DNA of 64,000 nt from Thalassocella blandensis. Lineage in GTDB: Bacteria > Pseudomonadota > Gammaproteobacteria > Pseudomonadales > Cellvibrionaceae. Positions 45,421-53,813 of the stretch are shown piece after piece. The position numbers and the translations under genes were made by a program. The notes under the pieces were generated by a model. The model saw only the letters and a list, made by a program, of their open reading frames with translations. It searched no databases and had not been told where the DNA came from. The stretch spans positions 1-64,000 of the forward strand of contig CABFPG010000006.1 in the NCBI GenBank assembly GCA_902141825.1, written 5' to 3'. Every line of letters begins with the position of its first letter. Position 1 is the first letter of the stretch.

Positions 45421-45904
45421 CTTCTCCTTGCCCTTGCGGTTTAGTGCCAGGATATAATTTTTCCTGGCCTGTCGTTTCTATTTCCGTTCGTAATTCTTCT
45501 CGTATTTCCGCTCGTATTTCTGCTCGTATTTCCGAGATCTCTTTTGCTGGCTGATTATTGGTACATTTACTGATATCAAGAATATCGGTATTAACAAGCG
45601 ATTCGGTTATCGCAAAAGTTTTACCTTCGGTGTTCACGATATGAAGCGAGGTTTTTGGCGACAACTTTATCGACTTAACCAAAGGCTTTTCTTCATTACT
45701 TAGCGATGAAGTTTTACTAAAGAACGCCATAACCTCATTTTTGTATTTACCAAGAATTACAAAAACACAAACACCCAAAAAGAGGACCATAAAAATAGCT
45801 TTCACGAAAAAGATATCCGCTACTTCAGACTCATTTTTAAATGCTATATCGTCATGACTCGTGATTTGTACGACATATGGCGTGCCATCACTTACTCCCA
45901 CCAT
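45410..45904 (-). CDS. fliO: FliO-like flagellar export protein
   Basis: A protein of 164 residues from the ATG at 45902-45904, which has GGAG 7 nt upstream (an upstream ATG at 45934 is weaker). A periplasmic N-terminus is followed by one membrane segment (about 35-52, FMVLFLGVCVFVILG) and a cytoplasmic domain with SLHIVNTEGKTFAITES, the pattern of FliO (which helps FliP assemble). The C-terminal tail contains AEIRAEIREELRTEIE, coded by a 12-bp tandem repeat. Assignment depends partly on its place between fliN and fliP. Confidence 0.8.
   Translation of the reverse strand: MVGVSDGTPYVVQITSHDDIAFKNESEVADIFFVKAIFMVLFLGVCVFVILGKYKNEVMAFFSKTSSLSNEEKPLVKSIKLSPKTSLHIVNTEGKTFAITESLVNTDILDISKCTNNQPAKEISEIRAEIRAEIREELRTEIETTGQEKLYPGTKPQGQGEGGE
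45498..45533. repeat. 12-bp tandem repeat inside fliO
   Basis: Three copies of (G/T)CTCGTATTTC(C/T) in frame, giving repeated AEIR units in the predicted coiled-coil tail of FliO. Copy-number change would keep the reading frame. Confidence 0.8.
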
Positions 45905-45939
45905 GGAGTTTTCTCCCGGATTCGCTGCGCGCATTTTGA

Positions 45940-46248
45940 CTACTTCATAACTTCCGTTATTTGCACACCAAAATTCTCATCCACAGAAACAAGGACACCT
46001 TTGGCTACAGCTTTGTTATCCACTAACAAGGTCAAAGGTGCGTTTAGCTCTTGAGCCAACTTTATAACCTCGCCCTCTTTCATTGTGAATAGTTTTTCTA
46101 TACTGATCTCTGCTGTACCCACGTTAACGGAAACACCTACATTGACATGACCGACTAAGTTCAAATCCCTTGAAACGAGATTTTTACTAACCGGCGTTAT
46201 TTCGGAGCTAATTTCATCCAATGCTATTTTTTCAATATTATTTTCCAT
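45940..46248 (-). CDS. fliN: Flagellar C-ring protein FliN
   Basis: A protein of 102 residues with a SpoA domain over residues 28-100 (VNVGVSVNVGTAEISIEKLFTMKEGEVIKL in part, then GVLVSVDENFGVQITEV). This is the normal FliN C-terminal domain with a short leader. It is the C-ring/export-ATPase docking component, and it lies 6 bp after the fliM-like gene and 35 bp before fliO. Confidence 0.93.
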   Translation of the reverse strand: MENNIEKIALDEISSEITPVSKNLVSRDLNLVGHVNVGVSVNVGTAEISIEKLFTMKEGEVIKLAQELNAPLTLLVDNKAVAKGVLVSVDENFGVQITEVMK

Positions 46249-46254
46249 AACTCT

Positions 46255-46998
46255 CTACTTCTTAGACTTTTGTATAAGTATTGCTTTGTTGGCACTCTGC
46301 TTGCCGAGAAATGCTTCTGCGATTACTTTGTTTTTAACACTCAACTTAAATTCTTGTGTCAGAGGAACGCTGGAACTTAATACGTCTCCTTCAGACAGAT
46401 TTTTTAAGTCAGCTATATCAAAACTGCCTAGGTCCAGATCAACGCTGGCAGTCATCGTATTTGGTAAATCAAAGATATTTAATGCATTCAGCTTTATATC
46501 TGAGGCTCCATTCTTTGGTCGAACAAAGGAAAGTTCTTCTATTACCGGCACTACCATCGCCAACTCGCAATGAGCCAATCGGACATTGAATTTAATTGAC
46601 CAATCACCAATTACAGGTAAAGAGAGTTCACCATTTTTTTCCTTTTTCAATACCTTTAAGTGTTGACCGCAAAGGTCCTCGATAACAGATTCAAGTAAAT
46701 TCGCTTTGGCTTGCTTGACTACAAAGTCATGTACATCATCAGAAGGAGGGTTTTGACCATCAGCATTAAACACAAGATCCTGCCAATCACCTTCAGAAAA
46801 TTGCACTTGTAGTGGAATTGAATTTTCTTGAATAGTGAAGCTCTCAGCTTCGTCAAGCAATTGATTTAAGCCTTCAAACTCAACGCGAAGTTGATCTGAA
46901 TTAAACGACCAGTTTTGCATCCATCGCGTTATTGCTCCGGTTAGCTTTTCCTTGGCAATCTCTATCGATTGACTATTTATAAATACAATTAACGACAT
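46255..46998 (-). CDS. Short, divergent FliM-like protein
   Basis: A protein of 247 residues in the fliM position (between flgE and fliN). The C-terminal part (about 175-240: TMTASVDLDLGSFDIADLKNLSEGDVL in part, FKLSVKNKVIAEAFLG) looks like a SpoA domain, as in FliM/FliN and SctQ. The N-terminus begins MSLIVFINSQSIEIAKEKL and has no EIDxLL-type CheY-binding peptide. At 247 residues it is about 80 shorter than a typical FliM. The middle FliG-binding domain (with its GGXG motif) is not recognisable. It may serve only as a scaffold for export. Whether it is a reduced FliM or a SctQ-type protein cannot be settled from the sequence. Confidence 0.7.
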   Translation of the reverse strand: MSLIVFINSQSIEIAKEKLTGAITRWMQNWSFNSDQLRVEFEGLNQLLDEAESFTIQENSIPLQVQFSEGDWQDLVFNADGQNPPSDDVHDFVVKQAKANLLESVIEDLCGQHLKVLKKEKNGELSLPVIGDWSIKFNVRLAHCELAMVVPVIEELSFVRPKNGASDIKLNALNIFDLPNTMTASVDLDLGSFDIADLKNLSEGDVLSSSVPLTQEFKLSVKNKVIAEAFLGKQSANKAILIQKSKK

Positions 46999-47003
46999 AC
47001 AGA

Positions 47004-48167
47004 TTATCCACGAGTGTTTTCATAGAGCTGTTCAATAAGTTCATTCGAAACGCTCATAACCCGAGAACTCGCCTGATACCCCCGCTGAATGATTAAGATA
47101 TCTGCAAACTCTTGGGTAAGATCGACATTCGACAGTTCAATACTTCCGCCACGAATTTCACCAACACCTCGGGAACCTGCACGTCCGAACTCAGGAGTTA
47201 CACTGGCGTTACTTCGAAACATTGCGCCAGATTCCATTTCCAACATAGCTTCATTAGTAAAAGATGCCACTGCCACTTGCGGACCTTCCTGTGTATCGCC
47301 GTTAGAATATGTAAATTGCAGAATCCCTTTAGAATTAAACTCTACTCGTGTCAATCCAAGCACAGGATTACCATCTACTTCATTGACTCCCAAACGAGAC
47401 ATATCTGCAGCAACCTGGGTAGCCATATCAAACGAACCTGGCTCACCAAAGAAAAAATTTACTGTTTGCTCTACACCCACAAAATCTAAATTGAGGTCGA
47501 AATTATTCGCTCCTTCCGCAGGAGATCCATCAACATTAAAAGTAATCGCCTCAGAACCAAGTTCATTCCCTTCTTCGTCAGCCACACTTACAGTCCAGGT
47601 GTTAGCCAGATCATCTTGACGAGTGATTGTTATATCTAATTTCTGAGTTTCACCACTTACATCAATAACACTTATACCGCTTATTTCATGAGTTTCGTCC
47701 TGCGTAGACAACTGTCCGCTAAAACGTACTTGACTCGTCGCAACTGGTGGTACAATTCGAAAGTCTGTTACGTCTATCGTTTCTAAACTTCCACTATCAC
47801 TGATTCCCATAACTTCCATTTGCGAAGCGCTGTCTATTAACACATCATCTTCATTGAAACTAAACTGACCGGCTCGAGTGTAAAAATATTCGCCGCTGGA
47901 ATCTTGAAGTACAAATAATCCCTTACCGGTTAACGCCAGATCTGTTGCGTTTCCAGTTTGCCTAATTTCACCACTGGCTAAACGCAGTGAAGTTCCTTCC
48001 AAAGAGGTTCCGTAGCCCTCGTTGTTTGAACCACTAACGTTTCGTAAAAAGTTGTCAGTACCACGAAACCCCGGCGTATTCATGTTCGCGACGTTGTTAC
48101 TGACGTTATCCAAGCCTTTCGAGAAATTAAACATCCCACTTAAGCCATTAAAAAACGATTGAAGCAC
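47004..48167 (-). CDS. flgE: Flagellar hook protein FlgE
   Basis: A protein of 387 residues with the axial-protein N-terminus (FNGLSGMFNFSKGLDNVSNNVANMNTPGF in part) and C-terminus (GGSIELSNVDLTQEFADILIIQRGYQASSRV in part) that form the coiled-coil core of the hook. The central hook domains are present (TGKGLFVLQD). The length is near normal. The start is GTG with GGGAG 8 nt upstream. It lies 16 bp after flgD and 5 bp before the fliM-like gene. Confidence 0.95.
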   Translation of the reverse strand: MLQSFFNGLSGMFNFSKGLDNVSNNVANMNTPGFRGTDNFLRNVSGSNNEGYGTSLEGTSLRLASGEIRQTGNATDLALTGKGLFVLQDSSGEYFYTRAGQFSFNEDDVLIDSASQMEVMGISDSGSLETIDVTDFRIVPPVATSQVRFSGQLSTQDETHEISGISVIDVSGETQKLDITITRQDDLANTWTVSVADEEGNELGSEAITFNVDGSPAEGANNFDLNLDFVGVEQTVNFFFGEPGSFDMATQVAADMSRLGVNEVDGNPVLGLTRVEFNSKGILQFTYSNGDTQEGPQVAVASFTNEAMLEMESGAMFRSNASVTPEFGRAGSRGVGEIRGGSIELSNVDLTQEFADILIIQRGYQASSRVMSVSNELIEQLYENTRG

Positions 48168-48183
48168 TTTTCATTCTCCCTGT

Positions 48184-48594
48184 TTAACGTACTAATGTGA
48201 CCTCTGAAAGCCTAACATCAGATAAATAACCACCATTGCTTAATCCAACGGTCAACATTGCTCCTTCCGGGGAAAATCTAACAGCGGTAACAGAACCTGA
48301 CATTTCTCCTAAAGACTTCCCAAGCTGTACCTCTTTCCCCAAAAGCTCCACAGACTGGGAGGTGGAATTTAAAAACACCAAGCTTTCAATGTTCTCTGTT
48401 GTTTGACGGTTCTGCTCAAGCGCTGCGAACTGCGCAATTTGCGCCAAGAATTCCCTGTTATCTATCGGCTCTAAAGGATCTTGAAAATTGAGTTCAGTTA
48501 AAAACAATTTTAGAAAATCTTCTTGGCTCAACGACGTTGCTTGAAGATTCATATCGGTATTTGCACCCAAGGTACTGCCAATGGCATCAATCAT
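48184..48594 (-). CDS. flgD: Hook-cap scaffolding protein FlgD (short form)
   Basis: A protein of 136 residues. The N-terminal FlgD signature is clear (LSQEDFLKLFLTELNFQDPLEPIDNREFLAQIAQFAALEQ, in part at 22-61). The usual FnIII/Tudor C-terminal half is missing: about 136 residues against 220 or so in standard FlgD. The ATG overlaps the stop of the preceding gene (ATGA), so translation is coupled. Its job is to cap the growing hook. Confidence 0.92.
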   Translation of the reverse strand: MIDAIGSTLGANTDMNLQATSLSQEDFLKLFLTELNFQDPLEPIDNREFLAQIAQFAALEQNRQTTENIESLVFLNSTSQSVELLGKEVQLGKSLGEMSGSVTAVRFSPEGAMLTVGLSNGGYLSDVRLSEVTLVR

Positions 48595-49340
48595 TTTAGC
48601 TCCTCGGCTAATTTCCCATTAATCACGATTTTTTTAGCCTTACTGCCGCTTAACTCGAGCTTTTCTTCAATAGTTTGTACTGTTTGCTTTAACATGTCTT
48701 TATCTACTGAATAGTCACGAACCAGCACTTCTATCTCATCATCTTTTTCAATAATAGTGATTTTTTTCTTTAAGTACTCAGGAAGACTCACACCGGATTT
48801 TCTACGAATACTAGTAATTTGTTCTTTAGTAACAATCGAACTTGTAGTTCCCTCAATAAATTTAGAATTATTTAATGGATTGTTTCTCAGTTGGTTTGCA
48901 TCAGGCTTCACTGTGTTTGACTTCGATAATGTATTCACATTAGTAGCAACAGGAATTTCACGACTAGCCGTGTGGCTGAACATAGCGTTTCGGTCCTTTC
49001 GCTCCATAAATGTTGATATCTTGTACGATAGCTTTCCTGTGGCAAACCACTTCTGATCTACCAACACATCGACACCATCACCGTCACTATTGAGAGAATA
49101 GATACTACTCTGTGCAAAATCGTCCCCATTCTTTGCCAGAAGAAAATGCGTAGCTGTATCCTCTTCTTTCAGTATCAGTTCTTGATCTAAGTCTTTGTCC
49201 TTTGAATCACCAGTTTGGTCGTTGCCGGAACGGATGGCGTTTAGAAAGCTCTCGCTTTTCTTTTCCAGCTTTTTCGAGCCTAAGTTGTTTTCATTAACTT
49301 GGCCAGACATGCCTGCATAGCCATTTGGATTAATTTCCAT
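48591..49340 (-). CDS. FliK-position protein (possible hook-length control)
   Basis: A hydrophilic protein of 249 residues in the place where fliK lies (between fliJ and flgD). Its first half is low-complexity and Asn/Lys/Asp-rich (SGNDQTGDSKDKDLDQEL in part), like a secreted ruler. The last 65 residues form a compact charged helix-strand region (VLVRDYSVDKDMLKQTV; KLELSGSKAKKIVING) that does not show the usual FliK hook-domain motif. ATG at 49338-49340 follows GGAGG by 12 nt. The identification is by position and composition only. Confidence 0.55.
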   Translation of the reverse strand: MEINPNGYAGMSGQVNENNLGSKKLEKKSESFLNAIRSGNDQTGDSKDKDLDQELILKEEDTATHFLLAKNGDDFAQSSIYSLNSDGDGVDVLVDQKWFATGKLSYKISTFMERKDRNAMFSHTASREIPVATNVNTLSKSNTVKPDANQLRNNPLNNSKFIEGTTSSIVTKEQITSIRRKSGVSLPEYLKKKITIIEKDDEIEVLVRDYSVDKDMLKQTVQTIEEKLELSGSKAKKIVINGKLAEELK

Positions 49341-49344
49341 AGTG

Positions 49345-49797
49345 CTATTCAACCTCCATATACGTTTTTTCTTTTGCTAGATCTACTAATTCACTTTTCA
49401 CCTTTGCAGCCTGTAAACCATTTGACAATTCCGTTTCTTTAGTCTCATACATATTTAAACTTGCGTTCTTCTTGTGTAGAAGCGCTACACTTTCCTGTAC
49501 CAACCCACTTATTCGTTGAAACTCCTTTTCAGCCTGATATATTGTAATTTCTAATTCACTAAAGTAATGCCGATACAGGTCATCCAACACAGGATCTATA
49601 GTTTCACTTTGCTGACGTTTGTTACGGTGTGCTTCCATGTATGTCTGCATGGTCAGTTTAAGCTGTGAAAGCTTTGCATTTGCTAGGTTTTTCTCGTAAA
49701 GAAGCTTGCCATAGACTTCTCTCTCTCTGAAAACATCTATAGACTGCTTTCTTTTTAAAGCTGAAATTCTCCTCAACCTATCCTTGTCCGGTGTCAC
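49345..49797 (-). CDS. fliJ: FliJ-like export chaperone
   Basis: A protein of 150 residues, almost all helical coiled coil (ALKRKQSIDVFREREVYGKLL in part; MQTYMEAHRNKRQQSE). This fits FliJ, which sits in the ATPase ring and links it to FlhA. The start is GTG with GGAGAG upstream. It directly follows fliI (2 bp) and its stop lies 4 bp before the next ATG. Confidence 0.75.
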   Translation of the reverse strand: MTPDKDRLRRISALKRKQSIDVFREREVYGKLLYEKNLANAKLSQLKLTMQTYMEAHRNKRQQSETIDPVLDDLYRHYFSELEITIYQAEKEFQRISGLVQESVALLHKKNASLNMYETKETELSNGLQAAKVKSELVDLAKEKTYMEVE

Positions 49798-49799
49798 GT

Positions 49800-51158
49800 T
49801 TACTCTCCATAGGTCCTTTTTGCTTTTTCACTGTCGATTTGTTCACGTGTATTGACTATTGAAAAGGCGTGCTTCCAAGTTTGAGACCATTGACATGTAT
49901 CACTCGGGTTTTGCGTAACCAGCTTATCTAATTCAGGCTTTAGTTTTAGTGCTTTGTCTAATTGCTGATTACGTCCGGGCTCGTATGCACCCAAGTCAAT
50001 TAGATCACGTGAACTTGAATAGATGGCAAGACTCTCGCGCAATAGTTTGATACAGCTGGACTCTTTTGCCTCAAGAAGCGATGAAGCCAAACGACTGATG
50101 CTATTTTGAATATCTATTGCTGGATAATGTCCCAGAGCGGCTAGCTCTCTGGATAACATAACATGGCCATCCAGGATAGATCTCATATGATCCGCAACCG
50201 GCTCATTGATATCATCGCCTTCAACCAAAACGGTATAGATAGAAGTGATAGTGCCTTTGTTTTTTAGTGTACCGCCACGCTCCAGTAATGGTGGCAAAAG
50301 CGAAAACACAGATGAAGGATAACCGCGAGAACCAATTGGTTCTCCCGTTGACAAGCCAATTTCTCTTTGGGCCATCGCGAATCGCGTAATTGAATCCATT
50401 ATCAGCAGCACGTTTTTATTTTTATCCCGGAACCATTCTGCTATCGTCGTGGCGGTATAAGCTGCCTGCCTTCTTAGCACAGCCGGCTGCTCAGCAGACG
50501 CGACAACGACGACACTTCTTTTGAGCCCATCTTCCCCGAGTGATTCACGAATAAAATCGCCTACTTCCCTGCCACGCTCTCCAATTAAAGCGATAACAAT
50601 TACGTCAGCATCAGTGTGCTTGGCCATCATGCCAAGCAATGTACTCTTACCGACACCGCTTCCCGCCATGATTCCAATTCTTTGTCCACGCCCCAAGGTA
50701 CAAAAGACATCGATAGCCTTTACACCCGTACTTAATGTTTCATTTATTGGCGTTCTGTCCAGAGGGTTAATAGGTTCTGCGTATGATGACAACACCATCT
50801 CAGCTGCCGGTAAAGCCGCACGATCTAGAGGTGCCCCCATAGCGTCTACAACTCGACCCAGCAAGTGATTACCTACAGGGACTTTTAAAGAGGAGTCCAA
50901 AGGCACCACAGTGCTATTTAGGCATAATCCATGCACATCACTAAAAGGCATTAATAAAATTCGCTTATCCCTTAAACCAACAACTTCAGCTTTAATTCGA
51001 CTCCCGCCTTTTGCCTGGATAATTTCGACAAGTTGTCCTTGATGAACGTCGCAACCAGAAGCTTCTATTACGCCGCCGTGAATTGCTGTTAGCTTGCCCG
51101 TTTGTCGGCCAAAACGCAGCCCTGCAAGGGAATCAATATATGGTAGTTCATCAATCAT
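49800..51158 (-). CDS. fliI: Flagellum-specific ATPase FliI
   Basis: An ATPase of 452 residues that energises type III export with FliH and FliJ. The Walker A motif is AGSGVGKST (165-173), followed by the F1-like GERGREVGDFI, VLLIMDSITRFAMAQREIGL in part and SRGYPSSVFSLLPPLLERGG in part. All are standard, with normal length (about 450). It starts 4 bp inside the end of fliH (ATGA-type overlap). It appears fully functional, in contrast to the C-ring genes around it. Confidence 0.97.
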   Translation of the reverse strand: MIDELPYIDSLAGLRFGRQTGKLTAIHGGVIEASGCDVHQGQLVEIIQAKGGSRIKAEVVGLRDKRILLMPFSDVHGLCLNSTVVPLDSSLKVPVGNHLLGRVVDAMGAPLDRAALPAAEMVLSSYAEPINPLDRTPINETLSTGVKAIDVFCTLGRGQRIGIMAGSGVGKSTLLGMMAKHTDADVIVIALIGERGREVGDFIRESLGEDGLKRSVVVVASAEQPAVLRRQAAYTATTIAEWFRDKNKNVLLIMDSITRFAMAQREIGLSTGEPIGSRGYPSSVFSLLPPLLERGGTLKNKGTITSIYTVLVEGDDINEPVADHMRSILDGHVMLSRELAALGHYPAIDIQNSISRLASSLLEAKESSCIKLLRESLAIYSSSRDLIDLGAYEPGRNQQLDKALKLKPELDKLVTQNPSDTCQWSQTWKHAFSIVNTREQIDSEKAKRTYGE

Positions 51159-52036
51159 TTATGTAACTCTGTCTGCTCTTGGAGAGTGGACAATAAGGCT
51201 TCTCTGACTTGATCGAGTTGACTGACGATACTTAGATCCGTGGTGGTGTACCCTGACTCCACAAAAAAATCACCTGGTTTCAAAAGATGATCTACCGTTA
51301 TGTAACATTTTTCTGTGTCAAGACCGGTGAGGGATTGCAACAATGTCTGATCTTGCTCAGAACAATGAATTTTAAGAGCATCTTTACCTTGGTTCTCCAA
51401 AATTACTTGGGACACAGTTCTCTCGACGATGCCTTTAAACACCTCCCTATCAAGCGTTAACTTGTATACACACTCTGCCACTAACTTGATGATGCTAGAC
51501 TGGTTATTCTCGATCAAAGAAAGTTCACATTCTTTCACAGAATCTATAGCAGCATTTAAACGCGCGATGACACTTTCTACATCCGCTTGGCAGGCCTGTA
51601 TAGAACTCTCCGCTTCTGATTTTGCTTTTTCTATCTCTTGCTGAAGATAGGATTGCGCTTCATCAATGGCTTGTTGTTTAGTTTCTTCTTTTAATTCGGC
51701 AAGCTGTTGGGCCTTCAAGTCTTCATCTTCTCGCAGCCGATGAAGCTCATCTTCGTGATCACTTGCTTGATAGGCCGTATTTTCCATTGAAGTAGTGTTA
51801 ATCGGACCATGTTCTGCTGAGGCGCTTTGAACCGAAGAACCTTGACCTGAGGAGCTATGCCCTGAGGAGCTATGACCTGAGGAGCTATGTCCTGTGGAAC
51901 TATTTCCTAACGAACTATGACCAGAGGAACGTTCATATTCTGTGCTTTTAAATCCATTATCTAAAAGCCTAGCGTCGGTAGATGGTCTTCTTAATGTGCG
52001 CTCCGATGGCATTAACTTCTGATTTTTAATTAACAT
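51155..52036 (-). CDS. fliH: FliH-like export ATPase regulator with a repetitive Ser/Gly/His segment
   Basis: A protein of about 293 residues. The C-terminal half (about 110-293) has the coiled coil ELKEETKQQAIDEAQSYLQQEIEKAK in part and the FliH/SctL fold (LVAECVYKLTLDREVFKGIVE in part). Upstream lies a low-complexity stretch of SSGHSS/SSGQGS units coded by 15-bp tandem repeats (51846-51935). The start is either ATG at 52034-52036 or one 18 bp upstream. Both overlap the preceding gene's end. Typical FliH proteins are 230-290 residues, so only the repeat block is unusual. Confidence 0.85.
   Translation of the reverse strand: MLIKNQKLMPSERTLRRPSTDARLLDNGFKSTEYERSSGHSSLGNSSTGHSSSGHSSSGHSSSGQGSSVQSASAEHGPINTTSMENTAYQASDHEDELHRLREDEDLKAQQLAELKEETKQQAIDEAQSYLQQEIEKAKSEAESSIQACQADVESVIARLNAAIDSVKECELSLIENNQSSIIKLVAECVYKLTLDREVFKGIVERTVSQVILENQGKDALKIHCSEQDQTLLQSLTGLDTEKCYITVDHLLKPGDFFVESGYTTTDLSIVSQLDQVREALLSTLQEQTELHK
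51846..51935. repeat. 15-bp tandem repeat in fliH
   Basis: Six units of 15 bp based on CCTGAGGAGCTATGN. The first three differ only in the last base, and the later three are degenerate. A seventh, very weak unit may precede them at 51831-51845. On the minus strand the repeat encodes five-residue (S/H)SSGH-type units. It keeps the frame, so unit number can vary between strains. Confidence 0.9.
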
Positions 52037-52448
52037 GCTTCTGCTCGCTAACATATTGAACTAATGCCGATGCCAAACTCGATGGCACCTTGTTGATCGC
52101 ATCGAATAGTGACGCATCAATATTATTTTTCTGCATGATTGCTTTAGCATCCTTTTGATCGAGAGATACCAGAATAATTTTTTGCCAGTAAGGATCAAGC
52201 TTGTCCATATGACGCAACCGATCTGAAACGGAAGTTTTATTGATTTTAGGTTCGCCAGGAGAATCTTTTACAGATTCAAGTACTTCACGGACAATACTCG
52301 GGTCTTTGTTTAATCCTAATTGTTCAATCTCTTCCAGGAGCGGCTGAAGTTGTGACACTTCATCACCACTAAGTTGGCGCAAAATCCATTTACGGTCTTC
52401 CTCAGATATGCATGAAATTTTTAGTGCAAGTTTGCGATCCATTGTCAT
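52026..52448 (-). CDS. Small unrecognised protein in the fliG position
   Basis: A helical protein of 140 residues between fliF and fliH, exactly where fliG lies in flagellar operons. I do not recognise it. Motif-like segments are SEEDRKWILRQLSGDEVSQL in part (15-34), LLEEIEQLGL, and a second half with DKLDPYWQKIILVSLDQKD in part. FliG is about 330 residues with a PxEP/EHPQ middle region and a charged torque helix; none of these is present. It may be a replacement adaptor that joins the MS-ring to the C-ring or to the export ATPase. It is transcribed between FliF (1-bp gap) and FliH (overlap). Confidence 0.7.
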   Translation of the reverse strand: MTMDRKLALKISCISEEDRKWILRQLSGDEVSQLQPLLEEIEQLGLNKDPSIVREVLESVKDSPGEPKINKTSVSDRLRHMDKLDPYWQKIILVSLDQKDAKAIMQKNNIDASLFDAINKVPSSLASALVQYVSEQKHVN

Positions 52449-52449
52449 G

Positions 52450-53802
52450 CTATTTTTCCATCGCCAGCCAATTTTTCGTTTCGTTTAATAATCGAGTGCG
52501 TTCTTGTTCACTTAATCTAATGTCTTGATTGCTACCCGGTTTTTTAAGCAAGGATATGATCACAAGTAATACAAAAACAAAGATCCCGGCAATCGCAGAA
52601 TAAAGTAACAATGAATCTTGCTTTATTTTCTGCAGCTTGTTGTTTTTTAAATCGGCACCCAGTACTTCAAATTTGTCTTCATCTACCAGGGTCTTAGACG
52701 GAACGATCATGGGCTCCACAGAGACAACCGTGATAATGTCTCCACGGTCTAACTGCAACCCTAAACCTGCGATTACAACACTTTTAATATCATCAATCAG
52801 TTTTTCATCAATTTTCTTAGCAACAACAATTCCCACACTCATTTTTTCTATCTGCCCGGATGCGTATTCAATTTCTGACTTCTCGGTCGAGAATATAAAC
52901 TCCTCTTCTACCAGTCCGTTTGAATTATTTTTGCTTTTCTCCAAGCTGGGAGTCGTGTTTGTTTGTTGGCGTTTTTTCTTAATATGCCCCGATACATCTT
53001 TGCTTTTCGGCAGCACCTGTTCTTTTATAGACCTTACCTTGTCGTGATTTATCTTGGCATATACCGCTATATTAATATTGTTTGACTGCACTAATCCGCT
53101 GACGAGATCCTTGGCTTTTTCTTTATAAGCCTGCTCTATATTTCTATTAGAAACCCGTTTACTTACACCATTTTCATCCCGTCCTTCACCGAAAAGCATT
53201 TCACCGTTCTCGTTCAAGACAATCACGTTGGCTTCATCCATCCCTTCCACTGCAGAAGCGACCAATTTAGCGATGCCACGTGTCTGATCTTCCGTTATTG
53301 CTTGATCATTTTTTGTTTGTAGTACAACGGAAGCTTTAGGTTTCACCTGGCGATCTTTAAATATCGACTCTTTCGGTATTGTCAAATGCACGCGAGCAGT
53401 ACGCACCTCAACAAACCCTCTAATAGTACGCGCGATTTCAGCTTCTATAGCGCGTTGGTAATTAATACGCTGGGTAAACTCAGACATTCCATACTCGGAT
53501 TTATCAAAAAGCTCTAATCCAGGCTGTAAGTCACTTGGAATACCAGATAGTGAAAGCTTTTGCCTTACTTCGCTAACTAACTCTTTACCAACCAGTAAAT
53601 GGCCAGACGCTTCGTCTTGCTTAAAAGGAATTCCCCACTCCATCAAGCTGTTCTTCACTTGCACATTCATTTCTTCGCTGACTGTACCCCCCAGTACTGG
53701 CTCCCACTTTGGCGTCATTAGCCAGAATGAGGCCGCTACCCCTATAACAATGATCACGGCAAAACCCGCAATCAATCCCAATTTTTTTTCATTTCCCAAC
53801 AT
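52450..53802 (-). CDS. fliF: MS-ring protein FliF (shorter than usual)
   Basis: A protein of 450 residues from the ATG at 53800-53802 (AAGGA about 8 nt upstream; an ATG 9 bp earlier is too close to it). An N-terminal membrane segment (about 8-27) is followed by the RBM1/RBM2 ring-building region (SLSGIPSDLQPG; INYQRAIEAEIARTIRGF in part; RVHLTIPKESIFKD), then a second membrane helix at about 400-420 (LLLYSAIAGIFVFVLLVI). Only about 30 cytoplasmic residues remain, ending RTRLLNETKNWLAMEK, similar to the FliG-binding tail. Ordinary FliF is about 550 residues; the missing part is mostly the periplasmic loop. Confidence 0.93.
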   Translation of the reverse strand: MLGNEKKLGLIAGFAVIIVIGVAASFWLMTPKWEPVLGGTVSEEMNVQVKNSLMEWGIPFKQDEASGHLLVGKELVSEVRQKLSLSGIPSDLQPGLELFDKSEYGMSEFTQRINYQRAIEAEIARTIRGFVEVRTARVHLTIPKESIFKDRQVKPKASVVLQTKNDQAITEDQTRGIAKLVASAVEGMDEANVIVLNENGEMLFGEGRDENGVSKRVSNRNIEQAYKEKAKDLVSGLVQSNNINIAVYAKINHDKVRSIKEQVLPKSKDVSGHIKKKRQQTNTTPSLEKSKNNSNGLVEEEFIFSTEKSEIEYASGQIEKMSVGIVVAKKIDEKLIDDIKSVVIAGLGLQLDRGDIITVVSVEPMIVPSKTLVDEDKFEVLGADLKNNKLQKIKQDSLLLYSAIAGIFVFVLLVIISLLKKPGSNQDIRLSEQERTRLLNETKNWLAMEK

Positions 53803-53813
53803 TGACGACATCC

